A DNA stretch of 64,000 nucleotides from Arthrobacter sp. SPG23 (GCF_000876655.1 NZ_JYCN01000021.1:152930-216929), one strand, 5' to 3'. Shown: positions 36,779 through 46,440, counted from the first letter of the stretch. The notes: generated by a model from the sequence alone, not told the origin. Numbers and translations are program-made.

Positions 36779-38473
36779 CTAGCCGGCGAGCAGAGAACGG
36801 CTCGCTTCCCGGCGCCTGGCCTGTTCGTCCGGGTCAGGCACGGGCAGCGAGGCGATGAGCCGGCGCGTGTAGTCGTGCTGCGGGTTGCCCATCACCTGGG
36901 TGCCAAGCCCCTGTTCCACGAGCTTGCCCTTGTAGAGCACACCCACCCAATGGGACAGGATGTCCACTACCGCGAGGTCGTGGCTGATGAACAGCGCGGC
37001 GAACCCGAACTCGGACTGGATGTCCTTGAACAGCTCCAGCACCACAGCCTGGACGGAAACGTCCAGCGCCGAGGTGGGCTCGTCGGCAATCAGCAGCTTC
37101 GGGTTCAGGATGAGGGCCCTTGCCAGTGACGCCCGCTGGCGCTGCCCGCCGGAGAGTTCGTGCGGGAACCGGTCAGCGTACGACGCCGGCAGCTGCACCG
37201 ATTCGAGCAGCTCACCCACGCGTTTCCGCGCCTGTGCCGGCGTGGGATTGCTGTGGATGATGAGCGGCTCGGCAACGCAGTCGCCGATGGTCAGCTGCGG
37301 ATTGAAGGACGCCGCGGGGTCCTGGAACACGAAGCCGATCTCTTTGCGGAGGGGCTTGAACGTCCGTTCTTTGAGGTTCAGCATTTCGTAGTCCAGCACC
37401 TTCAGGCTGCCGCCCGTGGTGCGGTTGAGGCCCGCGATGGCCCTTCCGATGGTGGTCTTTCCGGACCCCGATTCACCGACCAGCCCGAAGACCTCGCCTT
37501 CGGACAGCGTGAAGCTCACGCCGTCCACAGCCTTGAAGCCCGGGCTGCCCAGCCGCCCGGGGTATTCGATGGTCAGGCCCTTGGCTTCCACCAGTACCTT
37601 GCGGTCCTGGTGCGCACGGGCTGTCATTCCCTCGGAGGCAGAATTCCTGCCCAGGTGCGGAACAGCGGCGAGGAGCTTGCGTGTGTACTCCTGCTTCGGC
37701 TCGGCAAACAGGACCTTGGCCGTTGCCTCCTCGACGACGTCACCCTGGTACATGACCACCACCCGGTCGGCGAGATCGGCCACCACCCCCATGTTGTGGG
37801 TGATCAGCACGATCGAGGTGCCGTATTTGTCCCGCAGGTCCCTCAGCAACTGGAGGATCTCGGCCTGAACCGTAACGTCCAGGGCTGTTGTGGGCTCATC
37901 GGCAACGATCAGTCCCGGGTTGAGGGCAAGCGCGGCCGCGATGACCACGCGCTGCTTCTGGCCACCGGAGAACTGGTGGGGATAATAATCCACGCGGTTT
38001 TCGGGGTCCGGGATGCCCACTTTCCGGAGCGCGTCGATCGCACGGGATTTAGCTTCCTTTGCCGATACCCGGCCGCCCGTGCCGTGGGCGTGGGCGCGGA
38101 TGCCTTCGGCGATCTGCCACCCCACGGTGAAGACGGGATTCAGTGCCGTGGACGGTTCCTGGAAAACCATGGCGACGTCCCGGCCGCGGATCTGCCGGAG
38201 CTTGGCCGGGCTGACGCTGATCACGTTGTTGCCGTTGATCAGCACGGCGCCGGAACTGATCGCCGTCTCCGGCAGGAGCCCCAGGATGGTTTTTGCTGTC
38301 ACGGTCTTGCCGGAGCCGGACTCGCCGACGATTGCCACCACTTCGCCCGGATTGACCTCCAGGCTGACATCCTTGACGGCGTAGACGTCTCCGGCGTCGG
38401 TGGCAAACGTGACCCTCAGGTGGTCGATGTCCAGGACATGCCCGGTGCCGCGCGGATCGATGTTGGGGCTCAT
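36779..38473 (-). CDS. Peptide ABC transporter, fused dual ATP-binding protein
   Basis: A 564-residue protein carrying both ATPases of an oligopeptide/dipeptide importer in one chain (DppD-DppF fusion). Domain 1 has Walker A GESGSGKTVT, the signature FSGGQKQRV and Walker B GLIVADEPT. Domain 2 has GESGSGKTTI, LSGGQRQRA and KLLIADEPT. The ATG overlaps the TGA of the DppC-like permease gene (ATGA). A longer upstream frame would lie wholly inside dppC and is rejected. The fusion is common in actinobacteria. Confidence 0.95.
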   Translation of the reverse strand: MSPNIDPRGTGHVLDIDHLRVTFATDAGDVYAVKDVSLEVNPGEVVAIVGESGSGKTVTAKTILGLLPETAISSGAVLINGNNVISVSPAKLRQIRGRDVAMVFQEPSTALNPVFTVGWQIAEGIRAHAHGTGGRVSAKEAKSRAIDALRKVGIPDPENRVDYYPHQFSGGQKQRVVIAAALALNPGLIVADEPTTALDVTVQAEILQLLRDLRDKYGTSIVLITHNMGVVADLADRVVVMYQGDVVEEATAKVLFAEPKQEYTRKLLAAVPHLGRNSASEGMTARAHQDRKVLVEAKGLTIEYPGRLGSPGFKAVDGVSFTLSEGEVFGLVGESGSGKTTIGRAIAGLNRTTGGSLKVLDYEMLNLKERTFKPLRKEIGFVFQDPAASFNPQLTIGDCVAEPLIIHSNPTPAQARKRVGELLESVQLPASYADRFPHELSGGQRQRASLARALILNPKLLIADEPTSALDVSVQAVVLELFKDIQSEFGFAALFISHDLAVVDILSHWVGVLYKGKLVEQGLGTQVMGNPQHDYTRRLIASLPVPDPDEQARRREASRSLLAG

Positions 38474-39495
38474 GAACTGCTCACTTCTGCTCGGATGGCT
38501 GCCTGCGCGCCTGCGGTGGAATCCGGGCCGCCCTTGCCGGAAGCGGCCTTTCTGCGTCCGCGCAGCCGCGGATCGTTGAGGTCGTTGATGCTCTCGCCGA
38601 CGAGCGTGAGTCCCAGGACGGTCAGCACAATTGCCAGGCCGGGGAACACACCGGTCCACCAGATGCCCGAGGTGGTGTCCGCGAGGGCTTTGTTGAGGTC
38701 GAAGCCCCACTCCGCGGCGGAGGTCGGTTCAATGCCGAATCCCAGGAAGCCAAGGCCTGCGAGCGTCAGGATTGCTTCGGAGGCGTTGAGCGTGAAGATC
38801 AGCGGCAGGGTTCGGGTGGCGTTCTTGAAGATGTGCCGGCTCATGATCCGGACGTTGGACGCCCCCACCACCTTTGCGGATTCCACGAAGGGTTCGGCTT
38901 TCAGACGGATGGTTTCGGCCCGGATCACCCGGAAGTACTGCGGGATGAAGACGACGGTGATCGAAATCGCCGCGGCAATAATCCCTCCCCACAGGCTGGA
39001 CCTGCCGCCGCTGATGACGATCGCCATCACGATGGCAACCAGGAGGGACGGGAAGGCGTAGACGGCGTCTGCGATCACCACGAGGATGCGGTCCAGCCAG
39101 CCGCCGATGTAGCCGCTGACCAGGCCCAGGATCACGCCGATGAAGATGGACATAACCACGGCCACCACGATCACCATGACTGCGGTCTGGGCGCCCCAGA
39201 CAACCCTGGAGAAGACGTCATAGCCGCCCACGGTGGTACCCCAGAGGTGCTTTCCGCCCGGCGCCTGCTGGGCAGGGAACCCGCCGTCGGCGTCGGAGAT
39301 CTGTGAGAAGCCGTAGGGGGCGATAACCGGCGCAAGGACGGCAGTGAGCAGGAAGATGCCCGTCAGGACGAGTCCGGTGACAAGCATTCCGCGCTGCAGG
39401 CCTACACTCTTGTTGAAATGTGAGATCACCGGCAGGCGGCGGAACCACGACGCCCGGGGATCCTTGTAGGTAGTGGTTGGGGAATCGGTGCTCAT
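38470..39495 (-). CDS. Peptide ABC transporter permease, DppC-like
   Basis: A 341-residue inner-membrane subunit. It has an N-terminal cytoplasmic tail, a first helix near residue 40 (LVLTGIFLLTAVLAPVIAPY), then a periplasmic stretch and the BPD_transp_1 core with the EAA-type loop ESAKVVGASNVRIMSRHIF. It forms the channel with the DppB-like subunit. The stop overlaps the ATPase start, and the gene begins one base after the dppB stop. Confidence 0.94.
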   Translation of the reverse strand: MSTDSPTTTYKDPRASWFRRLPVISHFNKSVGLQRGMLVTGLVLTGIFLLTAVLAPVIAPYGFSQISDADGGFPAQQAPGGKHLWGTTVGGYDVFSRVVWGAQTAVMVIVVAVVMSIFIGVILGLVSGYIGGWLDRILVVIADAVYAFPSLLVAIVMAIVISGGRSSLWGGIIAAAISITVVFIPQYFRVIRAETIRLKAEPFVESAKVVGASNVRIMSRHIFKNATRTLPLIFTLNASEAILTLAGLGFLGFGIEPTSAAEWGFDLNKALADTTSGIWWTGVFPGLAIVLTVLGLTLVGESINDLNDPRLRGRRKAASGKGGPDSTAGAQAAIRAEVSSS

Positions 39496-39496
39496 G

Positions 39497-40588
39497 TCAG
39501 TACCTCACGCGGGGGTCGATCAGCGCGGCGACAATGTCCACGATGAAGTTGGTCACGGCCACGATCACTGCAAGGAGGACCACGATGCCCTGAACCGCCA
39601 CGAAGTCGCGGGCCGTCAGGTAGGTGGCCAGTTGGAAGCCAAGGCCCTTCCATTCGAAGGTTGTCTCGGTCAGCACCGCACCGCCGAGCAGGACGGCGAT
39701 CTGGAGTCCCATCACGGTGATGATGGGAATCAGGGCAGGCTTGTAGGCGTGCTTAGTCACCAGGCGGAACTCGCTGACGCCGCGTGAACGGCCTGCTTCC
39801 ACGTAGTCCTTGCCGAGGGTGCCGATGACGTTGGTGCGGACCAGGCGGAGGAAGATACCGGCCGTGAGCAGGCCGAGCGCGAGGGCCGGCAGCACGGCAT
39901 GGGCCATGACGTCGCCGAGTGCTGCCATGTTGCCGCTGCGGACGGCATCCAGCCAGTAGATGCCGGTGGGCGCCTGCAGCGAGGTGAGCTGCAGTTCGCT
40001 GGACGTTTTGGCGCGCCCGGCCACCGGCAGCCATCCCAGCCATACCGAGAAGGTCAGCTTGAACAGCAATCCGGAGAAGAACACCGGCGTGGCGTAGCAA
40101 AGGATCGCAAAGATGCGCAGCACGGCGTCGGGTGCCTTGTCGCGGCTGTGCGCGGCAACCATGCCCAGCGGGATGCCCACCAGCAGGGCGACCAGCAACG
40201 CATTGATGGTCAGTTCAAGGGTGGCTGAACCATAGGTGGTCAGCATCTCCGTGACCTGGCGGTTGTCCGAGAGGGTGGTGCCGAAATTGCCGGTCAGCAA
40301 CTGCCCGAGGTATTCGAAGTACTGCACGAGGATCGGACGGTCGTAGCCGGCCGCCGTGATCCTCTCGGCCAGCTGCTCTGGCGGTAGCCGCCCGCCGAGC
40401 GCCGCAGTAATCGGATCACCGGTGATCCGCATCAGGAAGAACACCATCGTGACCAGAATCAGGATGGTCGGAAAGATCAGCAGGAACCTGATCAGGATGT
40501 ATTGGCCCAGTCCCCCGCCGGACGACTTCTTCTTTGACGGCAGCAGGCCGTCGGCGTCGGTTGGCGGCGCCTCGATAAGTGTTGTCAT
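39497..40588 (-). CDS. Peptide ABC transporter permease, DppB-like
   Basis: A 363-residue membrane protein, longer at the N-terminus than typical DppB because of a 30-residue cytoplasmic tail. It has the hallmark first segment (YILIRFLLIFPTILILVTMV, where residues end the first helix) and the EAA loop (DYVEAGRSRGVSEFRLVTKH). The ATG is supported by context only; the sequence before it (ACCAATGACAACACTT) shows no strong Shine-Dalgarno site. It lies 128 bases downstream of the substrate-binding protein gene, with an intervening hairpin. Confidence 0.94.
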   Translation of the reverse strand: MTTLIEAPPTDADGLLPSKKKSSGGGLGQYILIRFLLIFPTILILVTMVFFLMRITGDPITAALGGRLPPEQLAERITAAGYDRPILVQYFEYLGQLLTGNFGTTLSDNRQVTEMLTTYGSATLELTINALLVALLVGIPLGMVAAHSRDKAPDAVLRIFAILCYATPVFFSGLLFKLTFSVWLGWLPVAGRAKTSSELQLTSLQAPTGIYWLDAVRSGNMAALGDVMAHAVLPALALGLLTAGIFLRLVRTNVIGTLGKDYVEAGRSRGVSEFRLVTKHAYKPALIPIITVMGLQIAVLLGGAVLTETTFEWKGLGFQLATYLTARDFVAVQGIVVLLAVIVAVTNFIVDIVAALIDPRVRY

Positions 40589-40656
40589 TGGTACCTAAAT
40601 GTGTGCTTCCGGCAGCCTCGTGAGCCCCGGAATCTGTTGCCCTGGCTCAGCACGAA

Positions 40657-40682
40657 AGGCGGGACGCCGTGGCGCCCCGCCT
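40657..40682 (-). terminator. Partial terminator between SBP and permease genes
   Basis: AGGCGGG and CCCGCCT arms enclose a GC-rich loop that contains a small second stem. On the minus strand it is followed by TTTCG. A leaky terminator here would give more binding protein than permease, a known arrangement in solute-binding-protein operons. Confidence 0.6.
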
Positions 40683-40716
40683 CTTCGGCTGGTCAGGACC
40701 GGATGGGGAACTGGAC

Positions 40717-42351
40717 CTACTTGGAAATCACGCCAAGACGGGTCTTGAAGGATGCGTCCAAGGTCTTTTCGACACCCTTGACGTCCTTACCGGCGACCAT
40801 GAGCTGGGCGCCCTGCAGCAGCGGCAGCGTGGAGAGATCCTTGGCGACTGCCGTCTGGGCGTCACCCAGGACTTTCTCGCGCTCTGCCTTGTCAACCGTG
40901 GTGAGCTGTTTGGTGATCAGGTCCGTCACGGCCGGGTTTTCGTAGTGGTTCTTCAGGAAGTTGCCCGGAACGAAGAACGGGGTCAGGTAGTTGTCCGCGT
41001 CCGAGTAGTCCGGGAACCAGCCGAGCTGGTAGACCGGGTAGACGTCCTTGGTGCGGTCCTTGGAATACGTCACCCATTCGGTGGACTGCAGGTCCACCTT
41101 GAAGAGGCCGGACTTTTCCAGCTGCTCCTTGATCATGGCGTACTCGTCGCCTGAGGACTTGCCGTAGTGGTCCGGGTTGTACTGCAGCTTGATGTTAACC
41201 GGGGCCGTGACTCCTGCATCGGAGAACGCCTTCTTGGCCTTGTCCAGGCTGGGCTTGCCGCTGCCGTCGCCGTACATTTCCTTGAGCGGCTGGATTGCGC
41301 CCACGAACCCGTCGGGGACCACGGAGTACGCCGGCAGGTAGGTGCCCTTGTAGACCTGGGTTGCGATGGCATCGCGGTCAACGACGTCCGCCATGGCCTG
41401 GCGGACGGCAAGCGCCTTGGCGGGATCAGCCTCGGCGGTCTTGGCACCGAACGGCATTGTGTCGAAGTTGAACACGATGTAGCGAAGCTCGCCGCCGGGA
41501 CCCTTGTGGACGGTGACCTTGGAGTCCTTTTCGAGGTCCGCTGCGTCGGTGGCGGTCAGGCTGCGGCCGGCCACGTCGATGTTGCCCTGCTGGACGTCCA
41601 GCTTAAGGTTGTTCGAATCTGCGTAGTACTTGATGCTCGCGCCGTCATTCGCGGGCTTGCCCAGCAGGCCCTTGTAATCCGGGTTGACCTTCAGGCTGAC
41701 GAGTTCGTTCTTCTTGTAGCTTTCGATCGTGTAGGGGCCCGCGAAGGGCTTGCCCTTGACGATTTCGTCGTCACTCATCAGCTTGTCCGCCGGGAAGACC
41801 TCTTCATCGACGATGGGTCCGGCATTGGCAGCCAGCACGCCCGGGAAGACCTGGTCGTTGCCGGCCTTGAGCTTGAAGACCACCGTGGAGTCGTCCTTGG
41901 CGGTGACCGATTCCAGGTTGCCCAGCAGGGAGGCCGGACCGTTGTCGTCCGCGATGCTGACAACGCGGTCGATGGAGAACTTCACGTCGGAGGAGGTGAG
42001 GGCGTGTCCATTGGCAAATTTGAGGTCCGACTTGAGCTTGACGGTGTACTCCGTGGGGCTCGTGAATTCTGCGGATTCTGCAATGTCGGGAGTGGCGTCC
42101 GCAGTGCCGGGCTTGGCGTTCAGCAGGAACGGGTAGATCTGGTTCATCACCATGAAGGAACCGGCGTCGTACGAGCCCGCAGGATCGAGGGTAACGACCT
42201 TGTCCGTGGTGCCGTAGGTAATGGTTCCGCCTCCGGCGCCGCTGGTGGAAGTTCCGCCGCCGCCGGACGGACCTGTGCAGGCTGTCAGTGCAAACGCGGA
42301 AACACCCGCGAGCGCGATAGCGCTGTGCAGGGCCTTTTTGTTCATTGCCAT
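40717..42351 (-). CDS. Peptide ABC transporter substrate-binding lipoprotein
   Basis: A 544-residue SBP_bac_5 (DppA/OppA family) lipoprotein. The signal peptide ends at an LTAC lipobox near residue 22, followed by a Gly/Ser-rich tether (GPSGGGGTSTSGAGGG). The mature part shows family segments such as YPFLLNAKPGTADATPDIAE, VKFSIDRVVSI, and LAVRQAMADVVDRDAI. It is the promoter-proximal gene of the importer operon. The start is MAMNKKALHS; an ATG two codons later is equally possible. Confidence 0.94.
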   Translation of the reverse strand: MAMNKKALHSAIALAGVSAFALTACTGPSGGGGTSTSGAGGGTITYGTTDKVVTLDPAGSYDAGSFMVMNQIYPFLLNAKPGTADATPDIAESAEFTSPTEYTVKLKSDLKFANGHALTSSDVKFSIDRVVSIADDNGPASLLGNLESVTAKDDSTVVFKLKAGNDQVFPGVLAANAGPIVDEEVFPADKLMSDDEIVKGKPFAGPYTIESYKKNELVSLKVNPDYKGLLGKPANDGASIKYYADSNNLKLDVQQGNIDVAGRSLTATDAADLEKDSKVTVHKGPGGELRYIVFNFDTMPFGAKTAEADPAKALAVRQAMADVVDRDAIATQVYKGTYLPAYSVVPDGFVGAIQPLKEMYGDGSGKPSLDKAKKAFSDAGVTAPVNIKLQYNPDHYGKSSGDEYAMIKEQLEKSGLFKVDLQSTEWVTYSKDRTKDVYPVYQLGWFPDYSDADNYLTPFFVPGNFLKNHYENPAVTDLITKQLTTVDKAEREKVLGDAQTAVAKDLSTLPLLQGAQLMVAGKDVKGVEKTLDASFKTRLGVISK

Positions 42352-42648
42352 CTGTGGACTTTCTGTTCGATGAGTACACGCGTGCCGCCGCGCAACTGGA
42401 TGAGTTGGACTCGGTGGGCGGGACGTTGTCCTGATCACACGATTCAATCAGACGGCAGACCGCTGAATCGTTACAACCTGTGAGATGAGACACAAAATTT
42501 ACCTGATTGGGGCAAAACTATCGTTTTCTTCAGGATTCAGGCCCGATCAGCCTCCGGCGGAACGATTGGGAAACGCCACCGGTGATTGCCATTGAAGAGC
42601 CTCCCTCCCGGGAATAGAGTTGCCCTACCCGGCCGAAGGAAACACATC
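42352..42648. other. Divergent intergenic region between peptide importer and metacaspase genes
   Basis: A 297-base gap with no gene. It contains an inverted repeat (ACGATTCA at 42439-42446 and TGAATCGT at 42464-42471, with inner CAG/CTG pairing) and a relatively AT-rich stretch at 42480-42530. These are likely promoter and operator elements of the importer operon. The metacaspase start is preceded by a GAAGGA ribosome-binding site. Confidence 0.5.
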
Positions 42649-43476
42649 ATGAGCAAAGCCGCCCTGTGTGTAGGGATCAACGAATTCGAACACCTGCCGA
42701 AATCCAGTTGGCTGCAGGGCTGCGCCAACGACGCCCGGGACCTCGCCGGACTGCTGCAGGCCGGATACGGATTCACCGCTTCCGAGATCTCGCTGCTGCT
42801 GGATTCCCAGGCAACGAAAAACCAGGTGATGGCGCAGCTCAATTCGATGATGGACCGCGCCGCGGCCGGCGAACTCCGGCACATCGTTTTCACCTTCTCC
42901 AGCCACGGCACCCAGATTCCCGACACCAGCAACGACGAGGCGGACCGGCTGGACGAGGCCTTCGCCTGCTACGACATCAACAACACCGGCGACTCGTGGG
43001 ATCCGGCCACCGTCATTTCGGACGATGAACTCTTCACCCTCTTTGCCCGCTTGCCGGATGGCGTTCTCATGGACGTTGTACTGGATACCTGCCACAGCGG
43101 GACGGGCCTGAAATCATTGGACCTCCTGCCCGGGCGGCGTCCCCGCTTCCTGCCGGCGCCGACGGCGCGCGGTGTTGCCGCCACCGAATTCAGCGACACC
43201 CGGGCGCTGCGGGACCTGGTCAAGGCCGGCCGCGGCACCAAGCCGGTCCTCCTGGCTGCATGCCGCGCCGACCAGACGGCAGCAGATGCCTTCCTCGACG
43301 GCCGCTACAACGGTGCCTTCACCTACAACTTCATCAGGGCCGTCACGGGCGACGGAACACTGGGCCGGGCAGAGATCCTGAAGCTGGTCAGCAAAGGCCT
43401 CCGGGCCGGCGGCTTCGACCAGGTGGCCCAGCTGGAAGGCCCGACGGCGGCACGGAAAGCCCCATGGGGAAGCTGA
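42649..43476 (+). CDS. Caspase-family (peptidase C14) metacaspase
   Basis: A 275-residue protease of the caspase fold. The catalytic His is in FSSHGTQ (residue 86) and the Cys in LDTCHSG (residue 148). The N-terminal strand ALCVGIN and the helix pattern are typical of prokaryotic metacaspases. No signal peptide, membrane helix, WD40 or other sensor domain is attached, so it is a bare p20-like catalytic unit, probably cytoplasmic. The ATG follows GAAGGA; an earlier frame start at 42586 lacks a site. It is convergent with a gluzincin metalloprotease gene 40 bases away. Bacterial metacaspases process specific proteins or act in cell-death responses; the substrate here is unknown. Confidence 0.93.
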   Translation: MSKAALCVGINEFEHLPKSSWLQGCANDARDLAGLLQAGYGFTASEISLLLDSQATKNQVMAQLNSMMDRAAAGELRHIVFTFSSHGTQIPDTSNDEADRLDEAFACYDINNTGDSWDPATVISDDELFTLFARLPDGVLMDVVLDTCHSGTGLKSLDLLPGRRPRFLPAPTARGVAATEFSDTRALRDLVKAGRGTKPVLLAACRADQTAADAFLDGRYNGAFTYNFIRAVTGDGTLGRAEILKLVSKGLRAGGFDQVAQLEGPTAARKAPWGS

Positions 43477-43506
43477 CACAGGGAGGAAGCTGACACAGGA
43501 GGAAGC
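43468..43506 (+). repeat. Triplicated 3' end of the metacaspase gene
   Basis: GGAAGCTGACACAG occurs at 43468 and 43485, with a shorter GGAAGC copy at 43501, so the unit period is about 16-17 bases. The first copy contains the metacaspase stop codon. It looks like tandem duplication at the gene end. Confidence 0.7.
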
Positions 43507-43516
43507 TGGCGGGGGC

Positions 43517-45253
43517 TCACTCCCGGCGTTCGCCCTCCGGGTGGTAAGTCGCCGCCGGCATTTTTATGCCGGCTTCCCTTTTGATGGTTTCCAGTTTTTC
43601 CTGCTGCCACTCGGCGTCCATGACCGGTTTGAGTGCGGCGAAACATAGCCTGCCGCCCTCATCAAACCGCAGCAGTCCCCCGCCCCGCACTGTGTAGTAG
43701 TCGCTGTCCACCCTGAGCCCAAGCTTGTTCCTGGCTTCGGCTTTGGACAAGGTGACGGACTGCACGTAGGAAGCACCGATTTCGGACACGACGAAGCCAT
43801 CCGGTCCGACGCGCGTACTGGGGCGGACCCTGCTCACAACGATGCTCGTGTTCTGGTCGATGCCGGCCGCCTCGATCAACCGCGGATTCTCCCAAATGAA
43901 CCGGTTGACCTCCTCGGGATCGGCGGCCAGGGCAGATAGGCGGACCGGGTACCGCAGGTCGCGCAGGTGTTTCAGGCCGTCCAGGAGTTCATCGGGTTCC
44001 GTGGCAAGGTCAATGTCCCAGAAGGCGTCCCGCACGGCCTGCCTGTATCCCATCATGTCCGTCGGCACCAGCACGGCGTCCGCTGCCAGGATTCCGCGCA
44101 GCAGGTCCTCCCACCCCGGGTCCACCGGCGGCATGTAGGCGAGGCCCCGAAGGACCATCCCCAGCATCCGGTGTCCAAGATGCGCGCCCGCTTCGGCCAC
44201 CTGATATCGGCTGGACCGGCCGCCGGGCCTTTCCAGCCGCTGCAGCCAGATCCTGACGACGGCGTCAAGTACCGCCTTCACGGCAATCTCGCCCCGCCGG
44301 TGGGGTTCGGGATCCAGCCGCCACTCGAATGGCACGTCCATGTCGAGCGGCCGCCTGGCGGCGCCCCGGGAGAACAGTCCGTCGGCCAGCCCGAACAGCC
44401 CGGAGGCCAGGACTTCCATTTCCATGTTCCGCGCCGGCACGCTTCCCGGCTTGCTGCCCGCGCCGGGAACGGCCACAGACAGCTGTTGCTCCACCCGCTC
44501 GGGAGATGAAAACACGCTCAGCATTGCCACGAGATCAGCAATGCACTCGTGCAGGGCATAGCCGTCGAGCAGCGCGTCGCTGTCCGTCCACAGGCGCCGG
44601 TAACCATCCAGGACCGCGTGAGTCACCTCATGGGCCACGAGGTCGTGGTAGAGGGCCAGCGGGACGGAACGCTTGGAACGGTCGTCGGTTCTGTGCCCAA
44701 ATCGGATCAGGCCGCGCTCGCGGTCGTAGCCGGTGGAGGTGTAAGGGATCTTGTCATACACGCTGATGACCAGCCGGTGGCCCGACGCCCAGCCCATCCG
44801 GCGTCCCAGGGTGACTTCGAAGGCCTGGAGGGTGGCCGAGGCCACTGCATAGACATGCTGGGCCAGGAACCGGCTGTCGGCCAGCAGCTCGTCCAGTCCG
44901 GAAGGTGCGGCCTGGTCATCGATGCACCACTCGTTGCGGTCTACGGACAGGGAAATAGGCCGGGGCCCGTCAGCCCCGGGGGTCCGCACCTGCAGCGCCA
45001 GCCGCGCTCCGGCCGGACCGCTGACGATTCTCTCCACGGGAACCCGGATGGTGGTGGTGAGCGGCTTTCCTGATTTGCGGGTGAACGGGCCCTCGGCGAG
45101 CGCAGTGAGCGCGACCATCTCGAGGCCATGCCCGATTCCAAGCGCTGCAGAGACCATAGCGGGCCCGCTTTCCTGAACTTGCAGCCTCCCGGCGAAGGGG
45201 CGGTCTGCATCAAGTCTGGTTCCCCAGGCCTCAATTATTGCGGGCGAAGCCAC
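43517..45253 (-). CDS. Gluzincin (M4-like) zinc metallopeptidase
   Basis: A 578-residue protein with the zinc site HEVTH at residues 208-212 and a third ligand Glu in LHECIAD (E236, 24 residues later), which is the gluzincin arrangement seen in thermolysin-type enzymes. The rest has no strong match that I recognise. No signal peptide is visible, so a cytoplasmic protease is likely, unlike secreted thermolysin. The N-terminal 130 residues are a separate beta-rich domain. The GTG start has no clear ribosome-binding site and is uncertain. It sits 47 bases after mnmA on the same strand and faces the metacaspase gene. The close pairing of two unrelated proteases suggests a functional link. Confidence 0.85.
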   Translation of the reverse strand: MASPAIIEAWGTRLDADRPFAGRLQVQESGPAMVSAALGIGHGLEMVALTALAEGPFTRKSGKPLTTTIRVPVERIVSGPAGARLALQVRTPGADGPRPISLSVDRNEWCIDDQAAPSGLDELLADSRFLAQHVYAVASATLQAFEVTLGRRMGWASGHRLVISVYDKIPYTSTGYDRERGLIRFGHRTDDRSKRSVPLALYHDLVAHEVTHAVLDGYRRLWTDSDALLDGYALHECIADLVAMLSVFSSPERVEQQLSVAVPGAGSKPGSVPARNMEMEVLASGLFGLADGLFSRGAARRPLDMDVPFEWRLDPEPHRRGEIAVKAVLDAVVRIWLQRLERPGGRSSRYQVAEAGAHLGHRMLGMVLRGLAYMPPVDPGWEDLLRGILAADAVLVPTDMMGYRQAVRDAFWDIDLATEPDELLDGLKHLRDLRYPVRLSALAADPEEVNRFIWENPRLIEAAGIDQNTSIVVSRVRPSTRVGPDGFVVSEIGASYVQSVTLSKAEARNKLGLRVDSDYYTVRGGGLLRFDEGGRLCFAALKPVMDAEWQQEKLETIKREAGIKMPAATYHPEGERRE

Positions 45254-45300
45254 GATTGACTACGCCGCCGCGCGGCGGAGGGCCGGTAGAGTGCCGCCCT

Positions 45301-46440
45301 TTAGAGCGCGGCCCGCTGCAGCGAGCGCGCGGCGTCGATGGTGGCCTGCCCCAGGACACGGCTTCCCTGGTAGAGCACTACGGTCTGACCGGGAGCCACA
45401 CCGCGCAGCGGAGAGGTCAGCGTCACCACAAGGTTGGTCCGCTCCGCGCCGTCGTCGCCGGTCAGCAATTCCGTGTGGGCCGTCGCCGGGACGGGATCGC
45501 CGTGGGCGCGGACCTGGGCGTGGCAGTCGAACTCTTCGCCGGTGGCAATTTCCGCAATGGGCAGGCCGGCCCAGGACACCTTGATGCCGCGGATCTCGTC
45601 GATGGCCAGAAGGGCCTCGGGACCCACCACCACCTTGTTCTCCTTCGGGCGGATCTCCAGGACGAACCGCGGTTTGCCGTCAGCGGCAGGGGTGCCCAGC
45701 TTGAGCCCGCGGCGCTGCCCGACGGTGAACGCATTGGCACCGGGGTGCTCGCCCACTTTGGACCCGGTTTCATCCACGATGTCGCCTGTGGTCATGTCGA
45801 TCTTTTCCGCGAGCCACCCCGCGGTGTCGCCGTCCGGGATGAAGCAAATGTCATGGCTGTCCGGCTTGTTGGCCACCGAGAGTCCGCGGCGCTCGGCTTC
45901 CGCCCGCACTTCAGCCTTCGAGGGAGTGTCCGCCAGCGGGAACATCGAATGCTGGAGCTGTTCATGGGTGAGCACGCCGAGCACATAGCTCTGGTCCTTG
46001 GCCCAGTCGGCCGCACGGTGGAGTTCCGGGTTTCCGTCGGCGTCCGTAATCACCTTGGCATAGTGGCCCGTGCAGACGGCGTCGAAGCCCAGCGCGATGG
46101 CCTTTTCCAGCAGCGCCGCAAACTTGATGCGCTCGTTGCAGCGCATGCAGGGGTTGGGGGTCCGTCCGGCGGCGTACTCGTCGATGAAGTCCTGGACCAC
46201 GTCCTCCTTGAAGCGCTCGGAAAAGTCCCACACGTAGTAAGGAATACCCAGCACGTCGCAGGCACGCCAGGCATCGCGGGAGTCCTCGATGGTGCAGCAG
46301 CCGCGGCTGCCGGTACGGAGCGTTCCGGGCATCCTGGACAGCGCCAAGTGGACACCGACGACGTCGTGTCCCGCCTCGACGGCGCGGGCGGCGGCAACGG
46401 CGGAATCTACTCCGCCGCTCATGGCTGCAAGAACTCGCAT
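45301..46440 (-). CDS. mnmA: tRNA-specific 2-thiouridylase MnmA
   Basis: A 379-residue enzyme that thiolates wobble uridine-34 of Lys, Glu and Gln tRNAs. The PP-loop [10 protein letters not shown] lies at residues 8-17, the nucleophilic Cys in NPCMRCN, and the second redox Cys in [10 protein letters not shown]. The RGLKLGT segment and C-terminal OB-like domain are present. The ATG at [10 protein letters not shown] gives normal length; a longer frame to 46527 has no fold. The sulfur donor, a cysteine desulfurase, is encoded about 1.5 kb upstream. Confidence 0.97.
   Translation of the reverse strand: MRVLAAMSGGVDSAVAAARAVEAGHDVVGVHLALSRMPGTLRTGSRGCCTIEDSRDAWRACDVLGIPYYVWDFSERFKEDVVQDFIDEYAAGRTPNPCMRCNERIKFAALLEKAIALGFDAVCTGHYAKVITDADGNPELHRAADWAKDQSYVLGVLTHEQLQHSMFPLADTPSKAEVRAEAERRGLSVANKPDSHDICFIPDGDTAGWLAEKIDMTTGDIVDETGSKVGEHPGANAFTVGQRRGLKLGTPAADGKPRFVLEIRPKENKVVVGPEALLAIDEIRGIKVSWAGLPIAEIATGEEFDCHAQVRAHGDPVPATAHTELLTGDDGAERTNLVVTLTSPLRGVAPGQTVVLYQGSRVLGQATIDAARSLQRAAL

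Noticed and set aside
37160..39061. A 633-codon open frame antisense to the peptide ABC genes
   Set aside because: It runs across two real gene boundaries and has no features of its own.
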